A DNA stretch of 5,969 nt, from positions 1 through 5,969 of the forward strand of contig DATELY010000289.1 of assembly GCA_035276085.1 (NCBI GenBank), in the 5' to 3' direction. Made by a program: the position numbers and the translations under genes. Below are positions 4,767 through 5,969 of this stretch, in pieces (position 1 is the stretch's first letter; each line of letters opens with the position of its first letter). Source of the DNA: DATELY01 sp035276085. GTDB lineage: Bacteria > Pseudomonadota > Gammaproteobacteria > Steroidobacterales > Steroidobacteraceae. Under the pieces are notes generated by a model. That model ran no database searches. It had not been told where the DNA came from and saw only the letters and a program-made list of their open reading frames with translations.

Positions 4767-5858
4767 ATGTTCGCAGTGCCTATGTCTCATCCAACTCAGT
4801 ACTTTCATGCGCTGTCGGACGGTCGTGTGCAATGCGACGTCTGCCCGCGTGCCTGCAAAATGCATGAAGGCCAGCGCGGGTTGTGCTTCGTGCGCGGCGT
4901 CGAGCAGGGCCAGGTGCGACTGTTCACCTATGGCCGCTCGAGCGGATTCTGCGTCGATCCCATCGAAAAGAAACCACTCAATCATTTTCTGCCGGGCAGC
5001 GCGGTGCTGTCGTTCGGTACGGCCGGCTGCAATCTCGCCTGCAAATTCTGTCAGAACTGGGACATGAGCAAATCACGCGAGATGGACACGCTGCAGGATC
5101 AGGCCAGTCCGCAGATGCTCGCTGCCGCCGCGCAGCGGCTGGACTGCGCCAGTGTCGCGTACACCTACAACGATCCCGTGATCTTCATGGAGTACGCGAT
5201 GGATGTCGCGGATGCGTGTCGGGAGCGCGGCATCCAGAACGTCGCCGTCACCGCGGGCTACATGTGCGATGCGCCGCGGCGCGAGTTCTATCGCCACATG
5301 GACGCGGCCAATGTCGATCTCAAAGGATTCACCGAGCGCTTCTATCGCAAGATCTGCGGTGCGGAGCTGGGCAACGTGCTCGAGACGTTGCAATACCTCG
5401 AGCATGAGACGAATGTCTGGTTCGAGATCACGACGTTGTTGATCCCGGAGGAGAACGATTCCGACGCGGAATTGCACGCGATGACGCACTGGATCATGGA
5501 CCGGCTCGGCCCGGACGTCCCGCTGCATTTCACGGCATTCCATCCGGACTGGAAGATGCGCGACAAGCCGCCCACACCGCCCGCTACGCTCACGCGTGCG
5601 CGAGACATCGCGCTCGCGAACGGGCTGCATCATGTGTACACGGGCAACGTGCACGATGCGGAAGGCTCCAGTACGTACTGCGCCAGCTGCAAGACGCGGG
5701 TCATCGAGCGGGATTGGTATGAACTCGGGGAGTATCGGCTGGATGAGAACGGTGCGTGCTTGAAGTGTGGAGCTGTGGTGCCGGGCGTGTTCGAGGCGCG
5801 TGCCGGGAAGTGGGGGAGGAAGCGGTTGCCGGTGAGGATTGCGGTGGCGAGTGTGTGA
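4767..5858 (+). CDS. amrS: AmmeMemoRadiSam system radical SAM enzyme, 363 aa
   Basis: This is a radical S-adenosylmethionine enzyme related in layout to pyruvate formate-lyase activating enzymes. The cluster motif is CNLACKFC with Cys88, Cys92 and Cys95 (CX3CX2C), which should hold a [4Fe-4S] cluster and cleave SAM to a 5'-deoxyadenosyl radical. The order fits the AmmeMemoRadiSam enzyme: an N-terminal four-Cys segment (Cys23, 26, 30, 40), the radical core with AYTYNDP (131-137) and DLKGF (184-188), FTAFHPDWKM (255-264), YTGNVHD (291-297), then a C-terminal zinc-ribbon-like set (Cys305, 308, 331, 334). It is divergent from the Memo and AMMECR1 genes. No Shine-Dalgarno precedes the ATG at 4767 or the in-frame ATG at 4782; the latter gives the opening MSHPTQYFHALSDG, which fits the family well and may be the true start. 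Its substrate is unknown. Confidence 0.95.
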   Translation: MFAVPMSHPTQYFHALSDGRVQCDVCPRACKMHEGQRGLCFVRGVEQGQVRLFTYGRSSGFCVDPIEKKPLNHFLPGSAVLSFGTAGCNLACKFCQNWDMSKSREMDTLQDQASPQMLAAAAQRLDCASVAYTYNDPVIFMEYAMDVADACRERGIQNVAVTAGYMCDAPRREFYRHMDAANVDLKGFTERFYRKICGAELGNVLETLQYLEHETNVWFEITTLLIPEENDSDAELHAMTHWIMDRLGPDVPLHFTAFHPDWKMRDKPPTPPATLTRARDIALANGLHHVYTGNVHDAEGSSTYCASCKTRVIERDWYELGEYRLDENGACLKCGAVVPGVFEARAGKWGRKRLPVRIAVASV

Positions 5859-5969
5859 TTGTCACTAGTGTCCTGAATCGGTAATGCGTGAACGTCAATT
5901 CGGCGAGAGGAAATGGCGAAACGGCGTAATGGCGTCAGAAATCACGCGCTTGACGCCATCTCGCCATGA
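5859..5969. other. Right-edge intergenic segment with octamer repeat and hairpin
   Basis: No gene is visible after the radical SAM stop. Three near-identical octamers, AAATGGCG, AAACGGCG and TAATGGCG, lie in tandem at 5911-5934. A perfect 9-bp inverted repeat (ATGGCGTCA 5929-5937, TGACGCCAT 5951-5959) extends to 17-base arms (5921-5937 and 5951-5967) that pair at 14 of 17 positions around a 13-base loop. The hairpin ends two bases from the window edge, so a following U-run cannot be judged. It may be a terminator for the radical SAM gene or a copy of a dispersed palindromic element. Confidence 0.6.

Noticed and set aside
5073..5654. A 193-residue minus-strand frame antisense to the radical SAM gene
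   Set aside because: It is Arg/Val-rich with no motif; the plus strand carries the conserved radical SAM core.
5863..5870. CACTAGTG palindrome after the radical SAM stop, considered as an insertion-sequence end or operator
   Set aside because: It is only 8 bp, with no matching second end, target duplication or transposase in the window.

Overview
This GC-rich, densely coding window looks chromosomal and probably comes from a gammaproteobacterium, with lineages around Steroidobacteraceae, Nevskiales or Xanthomonadales the most plausible. That placement is an inference from composition, the style of the proteins and the gene combination; no rRNA or other marker gene is present. There is no tRNA, rRNA, CRISPR array, transposase or phage gene.

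Left part (about 1-1345), read mainly on the minus strand: a small RRM RNA-binding protein with a polyglycine tail (437-733) is followed by an 86-residue protein of unknown function (110-370). A perfect 12-bp hairpin lies between them. Downstream of the small protein, at the left edge, is a nine-copy heptameric tandem repeat (36-98) bracketed by a short inverted repeat. The RRM gene is preceded by a gene-free stretch of almost 290 bases that may hold a long 5' leader. Upstream of this is another small unknown protein, rich in charged residues (1022-1345).

Middle part (1541-3303), plus strand: a hotdog-fold thioesterase-like gene runs straight into a nitronate monooxygenase gene through an ATGA stop/start overlap. 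The pair reads as a translationally coupled two-gene operon acting on acyl-CoA or nitronate/enone-type substrates.

Right part (3333-5858): a complete AmmeMemoRadiSam triad. The AMMECR1-domain gene (system protein A) and the Memo-family gene (system protein B) overlap on the minus strand. The radical SAM gene is divergently transcribed from a short intergenic region that holds a near-perfect 21-bp dyad, a candidate shared operator. The triad is a widely conserved module whose biochemical product is not established to my knowledge, so it is the best candidate for interesting biology here. The window ends in a short intergenic segment with an octamer repeat and a long imperfect hairpin.
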